From Hymenobacter montanus (GTDB taxonomy: Bacteria > Bacteroidota > Bacteroidia > Cytophagales > Hymenobacteraceae), in NCBI RefSeq assembly GCF_014699115.1, contig NZ_JACXAD010000011.1, positions 1 through 64,000 on the forward strand: a DNA stretch of 64,000 nucleotides, in the 5' to 3' direction. Each line of letters starts with the position of its first letter. Positions within the stretch are counted from its first letter, which is position 1. A program made the position numbers and the translations under genes. Below the pieces are notes generated by a model. That model saw only the letters and a list, made by a program, of their open reading frames with translations. It did no database searches and was not told where the DNA came from. Below, one piece after another: positions 56,704 to 64,000 of this stretch.

Positions 56704-59511
56704 TTACGCTTTACCCAGCGCGAGCTTCAGCTCATTCAGCTTCATCAATGCCTCGATAGGGGTCAGGGCATTCACGTCGAGGTGCTGGAGTAGCTCGCGG
56801 ATGCGTTCCAGCGCCGGGTCGGCGGGCTCGAACATGCTGAGCTGCACCGTGGGGCGCGGTGCCGTCGCCACGGCCGAGGTAGCCCGCGGGCGCGGAATAG
56901 CAGCCCCCGCCTCCGAATCCGGAACAACTTCAACGGCGTCCGTCCCCCGGCTGCCGGGCCGGCGCTGCCCGTTACGCGTGCTTAGGTCGTCCAGCAGATC
57001 ATCGAACTCCGTGGGCACGTCGTCTTCGGCCCCGGCGCTGGTGCGCTCCACTTCGAGGTGGTGCATGATTTCATTGGCGCGCAGCACCACCGACGTGGGC
57101 ATGCCGGCCAGCCGCGCCACGTGAATGCCGAAGCTGTGCTCGGAGCCTCCCACCTGCAGCTTCCGCAGGAAGAGGATGCGCCCGTCGGCTTCCTTTACGG
57201 CCACGTTGTAGTTGCGAACCCGGGGGCACTCGTCGGCCAGTTGGTTAAGCTCGTGGTAGTGAGTAGCAAACAGGGTTTTGGCCTTGGCCTTAGGGTTGTT
57301 GTGCAGATGCTCCACGATGGCCCAGGCGATGCTGATGCCGTCATAGGTACTCGTGCCCCGGCCAATCTCATCCATCAGCACCAGGCTGCGGTCGGAGAGG
57401 TTGTTGAGGATAGACGCGGTTTCGGTCATCTCCACCATGAAGGTACTCTCGCCCTTGCTCAGGTTGTCGGAAGCCCCCACGCGCGTGAAAATCTTGTCGA
57501 TGATGCCCACCGTGGCGGCGTCGGCGGGCACGAAAGAGCCAATCTGGGCCAGCAGCACGATCAGGGCCGTCTGGCGCAGCAGGGCCGATTTGCCGGCCAT
57601 GTTGGGGCCCGTTATCACCACGATTTGCTGATCGTGCTGGTCGAGGCAGATATCATTGGGAATGTAGCTTTCGCCGGGCGGCAGTTGGCGCTCGATAACC
57701 GGGTGGCGGCCCGCCCGGATGTCGAGCACGGCGCCGTCGTTTACTACCGGCTGCACGTAGCGCTGCTGCCGGGCCGTGAGGGCAAAGCTGGCCAGGCAGT
57801 CCATCACGCCAATAGCGCGGGCGTTTTGCTGAATGTGGGGCACGAAGTCGAGTGCGGCCAGCACCAGATCGGTGTAGATGCGCTGCTCAATCGCGAATAG
57901 CTGCTCCTCGGCATTGAGGATTTTCTCCTCGTACGTTTTCAGCTCCTCGGTTACGTAGCGCTCGGCGTTCACCAACGTTTGCTTGCGAATCCAGGACGCG
58001 GGCACCTTGTCTTTGTGGGCGTTGGTGACTTCGAGGTAGTAGCCAAATACCTTGTTGTAGGCCACGCGCAGCGACGAAATACCAGTGTTGCGCTGCTCGC
58101 GCTGCTGCAACTGCAGCAGGTAGTCCTTACCCGAAAAAGCCAGCTCACGCAGCTCGTCCAGCTCAGCGTCGACCCCACTGTTCAACACGCCGCCCTGGTT
58201 GGTGAGCAAGGGGGCATCCGGCTTGATTTTAGTGGTGATTTCCTGGCGCAGATTGTCACAGGAGTTAAGCTGGTCGGCCAGCTTCACGAGGGCCTTCACG
58301 CCGGAGGCCGCCAGCCGCTCGCGCATGGGCGCGATGGCTTCCAGGGCCCGGGCCAGTTGGAGCAGCTCACGGGGGTTCACCCGGCGTACGGCCACCTTGC
58401 TGATGAGGCGCTCCAAGTCGTTGATCTGGCGCAGGTGCTGGGTGAGGTCGCCCAGCAATTCCTCGTCCGCCACCAGGGCCGCGACGGTGTCGAGGCGGCG
58501 CTGAATCTGGCTGACTTCCTTCAGGGGCAGCACGATCCACTTGCGCAGCAGGCGGGCACCCATGGGCGTCAGCGTCTGGTCGAGCACGTCGATGAGCGGC
58601 ACGCCCCCCGGGTGCTGGGCCTGCACCAGCTCCAGGTTGCGCACCGTGAAGCGGTCGAGCCACACGTATTTGTCTTCCTCCAGCCGGCCCAGGCTGGCGA
58701 CGTGGCCGAGGTCGGAGTGTTTGGTTTCGGCCAGGTAGTGCAGGATGCAGCCGGCTGCCACGATGCCTTCCTTCAGGGCATCAACCCCAAAGCCCTTCAG
58801 CGAATTGGTTTTGAAGTGGCGGGTGAGGGTCTCGTACGCGTAATCGTTGCCGAACACCCACTCATCCAGGGCGTAAGTGCAGTAGTTGGGGCCAAAGTGC
58901 TGCTCAAACTCCCCGCGGCTCTTTTTGCAAAACAGAATCTCGGCCGGGCTGAAGTTTTGCAGCAGCTTGCTCAGGTAATCGAGCGTGCCCTGCGCCACCA
59001 GAAATTCGCCGGTGCTGATGTCGAGAAATGAGATACCCGCCTCCGACTTGCCGAAATGAATGGCGGTGAGGTAGTTATTGGCGCGGCGCTCCAGCACGTT
59101 GTCGTGCATGCTCACGCCGGGCGTCACCAGCTCGGTGATGCCGCGCTTGACCAGGCCCTTAGCCGCTTTGGGGTCTTCGAGCTGGTCGCAGATGGCTACG
59201 CGCTGGCCCGCCCGCACCAGCTTGGGCAGGTAGTTGTCGAGGGCGTGGTGCGGGAAACCCGCCAGGGCAATCTCGTTGGGCGTACCCCCGCCGCGCTTGG
59301 TGAGCGTGATGTCGAGAATGCGACTGGTCGTGATGGCATCCTCACCAAAAGTCTCGTAGAAGTCGCCAACCCGAAACAGCAACACCGCGCCGGGGTGCTG
59401 CTGCTTGAGCAGGTAGTACTGCTTCATCAGGGGCGTATCGACCGGCGAGCCGGGCGTGATGTGGTCGGGCCCAACGGACTTTATCGTGAACTGTTTTTTG
59501 GGAGCAGACAA
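56704..59511 (-). CDS. mutS: DNA mismatch repair protein MutS
   Basis: 935 residues from TTG 59511; no in-frame ATG lies closer than Met28, and the sequence before it ([20 protein letters not shown]) is reasonable for the family. Mismatch-binding Phe-x-Glu is in [10 protein letters not shown]; the clamp and lever regions follow; the ATPase has Walker [14 protein letters not shown], Walker [17 protein letters not shown] and the signature STFMVEM. The C-terminal end has the dimer helix ([19 protein letters not shown]). It acts with MutL to find mismatches after replication. The gene is intact, so any clustering of frameshifts in the left element is not explained by a broken local mutS. Confidence 0.97.
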   Translation of the reverse strand: MSAPKKQFTIKSVGPDHITPGSPVDTPLMKQYYLLKQQHPGAVLLFRVGDFYETFGEDAITTSRILDITLTKRGGGTPNEIALAGFPHHALDNYLPKLVRAGQRVAICDQLEDPKAAKGLVKRGITELVTPGVSMHDNVLERRANNYLTAIHFGKSEAGISFLDISTGEFLVAQGTLDYLSKLLQNFSPAEILFCKKSRGEFEQHFGPNYCTYALDEWVFGNDYAYETLTRHFKTNSLKGFGVDALKEGIVAAGCILHYLAETKHSDLGHVASLGRLEEDKYVWLDRFTVRNLELVQAQHPGGVPLIDVLDQTLTPMGARLLRKWIVLPLKEVSQIQRRLDTVAALVADEELLGDLTQHLRQINDLERLISKVAVRRVNPRELLQLARALEAIAPMRERLAASGVKALVKLADQLNSCDNLRQEITTKIKPDAPLLTNQGGVLNSGVDAELDELRELAFSGKDYLLQLQQREQRNTGISSLRVAYNKVFGYYLEVTNAHKDKVPASWIRKQTLVNAERYVTEELKTYEEKILNAEEQLFAIEQRIYTDLVLAALDFVPHIQQNARAIGVMDCLASFALTARQQRYVQPVVNDGAVLDIRAGRHPVIERQLPPGESYIPNDICLDQHDQQIVVITGPNMAGKSALLRQTALIVLLAQIGSFVPADAATVGIIDKIFTRVGASDNLSKGESTFMVEMTETASILNNLSDRSLVLMDEIGRGTSTYDGISIAWAIVEHLHNNPKAKAKTLFATHYHELNQLADECPRVRNYNVAVKEADGRILFLRKLQVGGSEHSFGIHVARLAGMPTSVVLRANEIMHHLEVERTSAGAEDDVPTEFDDLLDDLSTRNGQRRPGSRGTDAVEVVPDSEAGAAIPRPRATSAVATAPRPTVQLSMFEPADPALERIRELLQHLDVNALTPIEALMKLNELKLALGKA

Positions 59512-59665
59512 GGCAAAGGAGCAAGTTGCACGAACTTTGTCGTTCGCGTTTTTGGAAAGTAAATAAGCAGCCCGGGGCCAGGCGGGGGCAGTTTCTCAGC
59601 CGCTTCAAAGCGTACCACCTCTAGTCAAACCAAGGATGCGAGCTACAAAGTTCGCACTATAAATT

Positions 59666-60199
59666 ATGCGAAAACTCACAATGGCCGAGCTCAACCGGGT
59701 GGCGGTGGCGGACTTCAAAAGTACACCCAAAAGCCCGGTGGTGCTGGTGCTCGATAACGTACGCAGCCTGCACAACGTGGGGGCCGTATTTCGCACGGCC
59801 GATGCCTTCGCCCTGGAGAAAATCTGGCTCTGCGGCATCACGGGGCGACCGCCGCATCGCGAAATCACCAAGACGGCCCTGGGTAGTGAGGCGTCGGTAG
59901 CCTGGGAGTACGCCCCGGCAACGGTGAGTGCCGTTGCCGCGCTGAAACAAGCCGGCTACCAGCTAGTGGCCGTGGAGCAAACCACGAGCAGCGTGCTGCT
60001 GCCGCAGTTCCAGCCCGAGCCGGGCCGGCCGCTGGCGCTGGTGCTCGGCAACGAGGTATTCGGCGTCGAAGACGAGGTGCTCGCTTTGTGCGACCGGGCC
60101 GTGGAGATTCCGCAGTTCGGCACCAAGCACTCGCTTAACGTGGGCGTGGCGGCCGGCGTGGTGCTATGGGACGCCCTGGTAAAGCTGGGCGTGGTATAA
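59666..60199 (+). CDS. SPOUT (TrmH/SpoU) RNA 2'-O-methyltransferase
   Basis: 177 residues. Motif 1 NVGAVFRTADAF, motif 2 LALVLGNEVFGV and motif 3 IPQFGTKHSLNVGVAAGVVL form the deep-knot S-adenosylmethionine site. The protein is short, with no N-terminal substrate domain, so it may be a TrmL-like tRNA methyltransferase or a relative. It methylates ribose 2'-O of tRNA or rRNA. It is divergent from mutS; the 150-base gap between them holds promoter-like ACTTTG boxes on both strands. Confidence 0.92.
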   Translation: MRKLTMAELNRVAVADFKSTPKSPVVLVLDNVRSLHNVGAVFRTADAFALEKIWLCGITGRPPHREITKTALGSEASVAWEYAPATVSAVAALKQAGYQLVAVEQTTSSVLLPQFQPEPGRPLALVLGNEVFGVEDEVLALCDRAVEIPQFGTKHSLNVGVAAGVVLWDALVKLGVV

Positions 60200-60259
60200 G
60201 CCCGGGCGCAAAACATCTGCTCCGCGCCGACTAACGGGCCGCTACTTTGTTGTGCCCCT

Positions 60260-60679
60260 ATGAACCTTGACTCCTCCCCTACGCCCCCACGGCCGGATGC
60301 GGCCCTGCTGGCGCTGCGTCCCAGCGTGGCCGCGGCAGCCAGTAGCCCTACCAGCACCGTTGGTGACTTCCTGCATGCCACCCTGCGCCCCGTACTCAAG
60401 CTGCAAAACGACGCACTGCTGCAAGTGGTAGCCGACTTCGTGCACGACCACCACCTGCCACTGGCCACGGCCGCACCGGCCGACCAGCAGCGGCGGCTCA
60501 GCGAGCTGCTGACCCGCAACGTGAAGCTGCGCTACACCATCGTAGGGATCGTCACGGGCGTATTCAGCAGCGAAGAATATATCTTCTACCGCCAGCACCG
60601 CGCCGAGCTAAACCGCCGCCTACTGGAGCTGGCGCAACGCCGCGTACTCGACCAGCTAGCCAGCGTAACTACTTTGTAG
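60260..60679 (+). CDS. Hypothetical protein
   Basis: 139 residues. After a Pro/Ala-rich start the sequence is helical: GDFLHATLRPVLKLQNDALL, QVVADFVHDHHLPLATAAPA and VKLRYTIVGIVTGVFSSEEY, ending in a charged helix (YRQHRAELNRRLLELAQRRV). Soluble, no known motif. It follows the methyltransferase gene after 60 bases on the same strand, so they may be co-transcribed. It is followed by a long perfect hairpin. Confidence 0.65.
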   Translation: MNLDSSPTPPRPDAALLALRPSVAAAASSPTSTVGDFLHATLRPVLKLQNDALLQVVADFVHDHHLPLATAAPADQQRRLSELLTRNVKLRYTIVGIVTGVFSSEEYIFYRQHRAELNRRLLELAQRRVLDQLASVTTL

Positions 60680-60704
60680 CTTATGTATCACCTAGAGCAG
60701 CTCT

Positions 60705-60806
60705 CGTATAGGAGAAAAGAATTAAAAATTAAAAATGAAGAATTAAAAATTGACCAGCCGATTTTTAATTCTTCATTTTTAATTTTTAATTCTTTTCTCC
60801 TATACG
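60705..60806. repeat. Perfect 46-bp inverted repeat
   Basis: 60705-60750 is the exact reverse complement of 60761-60806, with a 10-base loop. The arms are AT-rich and contain repeats of AATTAAAAAT. It lies between convergent genes, where such repeats commonly occur, and would form a very strong hairpin on either strand. Confidence 0.95.
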
Positions 60807-60814
60807 TGCCAGCT

Positions 60815-60835
60815 CCCCTCTCCTGTGGAGAGGGG
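60815..60835. repeat. GC-rich palindrome next to the long hairpin
   Basis: CCCCTCTCC (60815-60823) and GGAGAGGGG (60827-60835), followed by CCGGGGGTGAGG. I recall similar units as intergenic repeats in many Bacteroidota genomes. Only one copy is seen in this window. Confidence 0.6.
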
Positions 60836-60907
60836 CCGGGGGTGAGGTTTCCCCACCACGCAAAATACGGCCCTCGAAACCACACTTAAGCCTGGTAACG
60901 CCCGGCG

Positions 60908-61678
60908 CTAATCATACTGCGAGTCGCGCAGTTGCACCGGCTTGTTCTTCTTGCGCAGCCGCAGGTTGAGTACTTCCACCGTCAGCGAGAAGGCCATGGC
61001 AAAGTAGAGGTAGCCCTTTTCCACTTCTTTATGGGCGGCTTCCATCACCAGCATAAAGCCAATCATGATGAGGAACGACAGCGCCAGCATCTTGATGGTG
61101 GGGTTCTTGTTCACGAAATTGGCCACCGTTCCACTGAAGGCTAGCATAATGCCCATGGCCGCAATCACGGCCGCAATCATCACCAGTACATTATCGACGA
61201 GGCCCACCGCGGTCAGAATGGAGTCGAAGCTGAAGACGATGTCGATAGCAATGATTTGCAGGATGATGCTCAGCAGCGTGGCCCGCTTGGCCCCGTTCAT
61301 TCCGCCCTCATCTTCGTCGCCCTGGAGCTTGGTATGGATTTCAGTGGTGCTTTTGTAGATCAAAAATAAGCCGCCACCCATCAGAATAATGTCGCGCCCG
61401 GTCACTCCGAACGGCTCCGTAAGCCAGGGAAACGGCAGGTTGAATATGGGCGCCCGCAAGCCCACGATAAAGGAGATGCACAGGAGCAGGCCCACGCGAA
61501 ACAGCAGCGCCAGCAACAAGCCAATGGTGCGGCCCCGGGCCTGCTCGCTTTCCGGCAGGCGGTTCACCACAATCGAAATGAAGATGATGTTGTCAATCCC
61601 CAATACGATTTCCATGAAGGTGAGCGTCAGCAGGCTAACCCAAGTGGCCGCGTGGGCGAAGGCAGTAAAATCGTACAT
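60908..61678 (-). CDS. TerC family integral membrane protein
   Basis: 256 residues with about seven membrane helices. TerC hallmarks are present: LTFMEIVLGIDNIIFISIV near the start and AIDIVFSFDSILTAVGLVD in the middle, each with conserved Asp residues inside a helix. TerC relatives export metal ions such as manganese, often for proteins matured outside the membrane, and are linked to tellurite resistance in some species. The gene stands 100 bases after yajQ on the same strand. Confidence 0.93.
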   Translation of the reverse strand: MYDFTAFAHAATWVSLLTLTFMEIVLGIDNIIFISIVVNRLPESEQARGRTIGLLLALLFRVGLLLCISFIVGLRAPIFNLPFPWLTEPFGVTGRDIILMGGGLFLIYKSTTEIHTKLQGDEDEGGMNGAKRATLLSIILQIIAIDIVFSFDSILTAVGLVDNVLVMIAAVIAAMGIMLAFSGTVANFVNKNPTIKMLALSFLIMIGFMLVMEAAHKEVEKGYLYFAMAFSLTVEVLNLRLRKKNKPVQLRDSQYD

Positions 61679-61777
61679 AGTAATGAATGTGAAAATGTAA
61701 GAAAGTGGAAAGGTGAGAAATGAGACTAATTAATAGAATTATTCTCCACATTTCCACATCATCTCATCTTCACTTTT

Positions 61778-62269
61778 TTAGCTTTTCATGTTCACAAACT
61801 GCAGCGGCAGGCCGATGTCGGCTTTGCGCAGCACGGCAATGGCGGCCTGCAAATCGTCGATTTTCTTGGCTGAAACCCGCACCTGGTCGTCCTGCATCTG
61901 GGCTTCTACTTTCACCTTGGCGTCTTTAATGGCTTTGATGATTTTGCGGCCAAACTCTTTGTCGACCCCGGCGCGCACCTTAATGGTTTTCTTTACCAAA
62001 GCGCCGCTGGGCTGCTCATCAGCCGAAAAGTCGAGGCTGGTCCCGTCGATGCCCTGCTTGACGACGCGGCCCAGCAGAATGTCTTCCAACGACTTCAGGC
62101 GCATGGAGTTTTCCGACGATAAGAGAATGGTGTTCTCCTTTTTATTCAACTCAATGCCCCCCTTGGTGTCGCGCAGGTCGTAGCGGGTTTGCAGCTCTTT
62201 TTGGGCCGTGTTCACCGCGTTTTCCAGGGTTTGCGGGTCTACTTTACTCACGATGTCGAAGGATGCCAT
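61778..62269 (-). CDS. yajQ: YajQ family nucleotide-binding protein
   Basis: 163 residues from ATG 62269, where the family begins (MASFDIVSKVDPQTLENAVN). Family marks: RYDLRDTKGGIELNKKENTI, ILLGRVVKQGID, and the end QVRVSAKKIDDLQAAIAVLR followed by LPLQFVNMKS. YajQ proteins bind nucleotides; some bind cyclic di-GMP and act in transcription control. Length is normal. It precedes terC on the same strand. Confidence 0.95.
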   Translation of the reverse strand: MASFDIVSKVDPQTLENAVNTAQKELQTRYDLRDTKGGIELNKKENTILLSSENSMRLKSLEDILLGRVVKQGIDGTSLDFSADEQPSGALVKKTIKVRAGVDKEFGRKIIKAIKDAKVKVEAQMQDDQVRVSAKKIDDLQAAIAVLRKADIGLPLQFVNMKS

Positions 62270-62375
62270 AACGGGGTGGGGCGTAGTTTTGAAAAGAGAA
62301 GGCGGCCGGAGCCGGGGCGCAAAGGTAACAACCCGAACCGGCCCTGCTCGCGTCACGCTGCCTACTGTCCCGCTT

Positions 62376-62861
62376 ATGCCCCAGCCCCCTACCCTTACTG
62401 TCCGCCCGCCCCGCACCCCCGCCGACTGGGCCGCCTACTATGCCTTACGCTACGCCGTGTTGCGCCAGCCCTGGCAGCAGCCCCCCGGCTCGGAGCGCTG
62501 CCCCGCCGACGAGGAGCCCGGCACCATTCACGCCCTGCTGCTGGCCAACGACAGCGAGGCCGACCCCGGGGCGCTGGCCGTGGGCATGTTGCAGCCCGTC
62601 ACGGCCCGGCAAGGCCAGGTGCGCTTCATGGCCGTGGCCCCGGAAGCGGCCGGGGCCGGGCACGGCCGCCGAATACTAGCCGCCCTCGAAGCCGAAGCCC
62701 AAGCGGCAGGGCTGACCGAAATCGTTCTGCACGCGCGCGAGTCGGCGGTGGGGTTCTACCAGCGGCTTGGGTATGCGGTGGTCGAGCCCTCGCACACCCT
62801 GTTTGGCGTGATTCCGCACTTTCTGATGCGCAAGCAGCTTTCCGACCAGAACAACGGGTAG
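62376..62861 (+). CDS. GNAT family N-acetyltransferase
   Basis: 161 residues from ATG 62376, divergent from yajQ. Typical ElaA-like/GNAT layout: LTVRPPRTPADWAAYYALRY, YAVLRQPWQQPPGSE, then acetyl-CoA motif A VRFMAVAPEAAGAGHGRRIL and the end motif VGFYQRLGYAVVEP. It transfers an acetyl group from acetyl-CoA to an unknown amine. No neighbour gives a substrate. Confidence 0.9.
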   Translation: MPQPPTLTVRPPRTPADWAAYYALRYAVLRQPWQQPPGSERCPADEEPGTIHALLLANDSEADPGALAVGMLQPVTARQGQVRFMAVAPEAAGAGHGRRILAALEAEAQAAGLTEIVLHARESAVGFYQRLGYAVVEPSHTLFGVIPHFLMRKQLSDQNNG

Positions 62862-62944
62862 CGTCAAACCGGCGCCTGATTCTCCGGTGGGCGTAGGGCT
62901 GGAAGTTACCAAGCAACGGGAACCAGGGGTGCCGGAGCCAGCGG

Positions 62945-63307
62945 CTACCCCAGCTGGTCTGCTCCCACCCGGCCCAGGTGCGTGTTCCGAAAGCAGGTAG
63001 CGTATTTGAGGCCATAGCCCAGCAGCCGGTCGAAAGCACTATGAAAGAGGAGCACCGTGCCCGCCAGCAGCAGCACTGGCTGTCCTAACCACCAGCCGCC
63101 CCCGCCTATTGCCAGGGCCACTGCCTTGTGGTGGGCGACGTTGTAGCAAAAGGCGCCAACGCGAGGCCCGGCCCAGTAGCCCGCCATGCTGAGGTCCGGG
63201 AGCAGAAAAGTGGCGGGTAGCACCCACCAGGCATAGGGCAGATGGGCAAAGACGACCAGGGCGAACAGTGTTTCGGCCAGTTCTTCCGTTTTCAGTAGGG
63301 TTTTCAT
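62945..63307 (-). CDS. DUF4260 family membrane protein
   Basis: 120 residues from ATG 63307. Three or four hydrophobic segments and the family pattern FLLPDLSMAGYWAGPRVGAF, YNVAHHKAVALAIGG and HSAFDRLLGYGLKYATCFRN (Asp and His residues inside or near helices). DUF4260 proteins are small inner-membrane proteins of unknown role. It lies 113 bases downstream of a Crp/Fnr regulator on the same strand and could be its target. Confidence 0.85.
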   Translation of the reverse strand: MKTLLKTEELAETLFALVVFAHLPYAWWVLPATFLLPDLSMAGYWAGPRVGAFCYNVAHHKAVALAIGGGGWWLGQPVLLLAGTVLLFHSAFDRLLGYGLKYATCFRNTHLGRVGADQLG

Positions 63308-63420
63308 GAGAGCGCTGAGAGGATACGGGAGTAAAATGAACACCCCAAAATTCCCCCTGTGAAGACCCAACCAACGATAACAAAAGCTAAGAAATGGCGC
63401 TGAGGCCGCACGCTCTCTTT

Positions 63421-64000
63421 CTACGTTTTCTTACCCCGATTGCGCGCTACCCGTCCCCGGATGCGGCTCAGGGAGACGGGCGTAACTCCAAGATAGTTGG
63501 CGACCAGATGCTGGGGGATGCGCTCCAGAATCTTGGTTTTGCCGCTGGTTAGCAGCGCGCGGTAGCGCTCTTCGGGCGAGAGCAGCAGTTGCTCGACCAG
63601 GCGGGCGTCGGTACCGAGCAGGTGGTATTCGGCCACCAGGCGTCCGAACCGCTCGTACACTGGCCGCTCCTCGTAGAGTTGGCGCAGCACCGCGTAGTCG
63701 AAGACTACTAACTCGGTGTCGGTGAGCGCCTGAATGCTGAACTGGCTGGGCTGGCCCGTCAAGCAGCCCGGGTAATCCGCCAGCAGGTGGTTTTCGAAGA
63801 AAAAGTAAGTGGTGCGCTCTTCCCCATCGGGCCGGGGGTAGTAGAGGCGGCAGCTGCCGTTGAGCACCAAAGCCAGCTCGGGCCGGTACTCGCCGGCTTG
63901 TACGAAATGTTCGCCGCGGAGTAAACGGCGCGGACGCAGGGTATCGACCAGTGGTTGCCAGTCGGCGTCAGTTAAATACGGAACGAAGCGGTGAAGGTAG
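63421..64000 (-). CDS. Crp/Fnr family transcription regulator, N-terminus cut off by the window edge
   Basis: At least 192 residues, open to base 64000. The cyclic-nucleotide-binding barrel is present (LLRGEHFVQAGEYRPELALV, LNGSCRLYYPRPDGEERTTY), then a dimer helix and a C-terminal HTH: ERIPQHLVANYLGVTPVSLS, RIRGRVARNRGKK. Bacteroidota have many such regulators, most with unknown ligands. Barrel residues for cAMP phosphate binding are not clearly conserved. The 5' end and promoter lie outside the window. Confidence 0.9.
   Translation of the reverse strand, partial: YLHRFVPYLTDADWQPLVDTLRPRRLLRGEHFVQAGEYRPELALVLNGSCRLYYPRPDGEERTTYFFFENHLLADYPGCLTGQPSQFSIQALTDTELVVFDYAVLRQLYEERPVYERFGRLVAEYHLLGTDARLVEQLLLSPEERYRALLTSGKTKILERIPQHLVANYLGVTPVSLSRIRGRVARNRGKKT

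Noticed and set aside
61690..61790. Imperfect mirrored AT-rich sequences between terC and yajQ
   Set aside because: The arms are similar but contain many mismatches, so I do not call a defined repeat.

Overview
The window looks like the chromosome of a GC-rich member of the Bacteroidota, most likely Hymenobacter or a close relative. This rests on protein families typical of that group: type IX secretion sorting domains of both type A and type B, RHS proteins with a DUF6443 segment, DUF6266 proteins, YajQ, TerC and a DUF4260 protein. Several promoter-like TAnnTTTG boxes and a lack of strong Shine-Dalgarno sequences agree with this. Assignment is by eye; no database search was run.

Layout. (1) 1-7540 is a minus-strand RHS locus: a secreted YD-repeat protein followed 51 bases later by a secreted LRR/DUF6443/RHS protein that runs off the left edge. 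(2) 8445-13562 holds an O-antigen-ligase-like membrane protein and a long type B T9SS-secreted protein. (3) 13742-15484 is a decayed strip: a gene split by an in-frame TGA, two unknown small genes and an integrase N-terminal fragment. (4) 15671-32452 is phage-like early and replication material: an S24 repressor, small DNA-binding genes, a DnaD-like protein, DnaB helicase, a VRR-NUC nuclease, three DNA methyltransferases (one frameshifted), a XamI-like restriction-modification pair, a lysis cassette with a nonsense mutation, a SLOG protein, a SymE-like gene and a RecE/Cas4-like exonuclease. There are no capsid, portal, terminase or tail genes and no conjugation genes. (5) 32948-41625 is a second RHS locus in the opposite orientation, with a GIY-YIG-like toxin tip and immunity gene, then an orphan RHS tip with its own immunity gene, then a shredded RHS fragment. 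(6) 41690-44845 encodes a secreted PHP-domain protein. (7) 45100-53817 is a cargo region: a candidate structured RNA, a KAP-family NTPase, a predicted HEPN protein, small membrane peptides with hairpin leaders, a tRNA-like element, a shared leader sequence used five times, two DUF6266 genes and a secreted thermonuclease. (8) 54429-55736 is an intact tyrosine integrase next to tRNA-Leu. (9) 55886-64000 is ordinary chromosome: tRNA-Leu, an HNH gene, tRNA-Gly, mutS, an SPOUT methyltransferase, terC, yajQ, a GNAT, a DUF4260 gene and a Crp/Fnr regulator.

How it fits together. A 13-base direct repeat, GTACCAGAGACGG, lies at the 3' end of tRNA-Leu (55885-55897) and again at 15579-15591. I read 15.58-55.9 kb as a mobile element of about 40 kb inserted at tRNA-Leu, with its integrase beside the tRNA and its repressor and replication genes at the far end. 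Just outside the far repeat lies an integrase fragment in the same position and orientation relative to the repeat, which suggests an older decayed element and stepwise accretion at one tRNA. The element has no virion or transfer genes but does carry an R-M system, RHS toxins and defence-like genes, so it resembles a satellite or a domesticated prophage. The two RHS loci form a multi-kilobase inverted repeat across one element boundary and could drive inversion or swapping of toxin tips.
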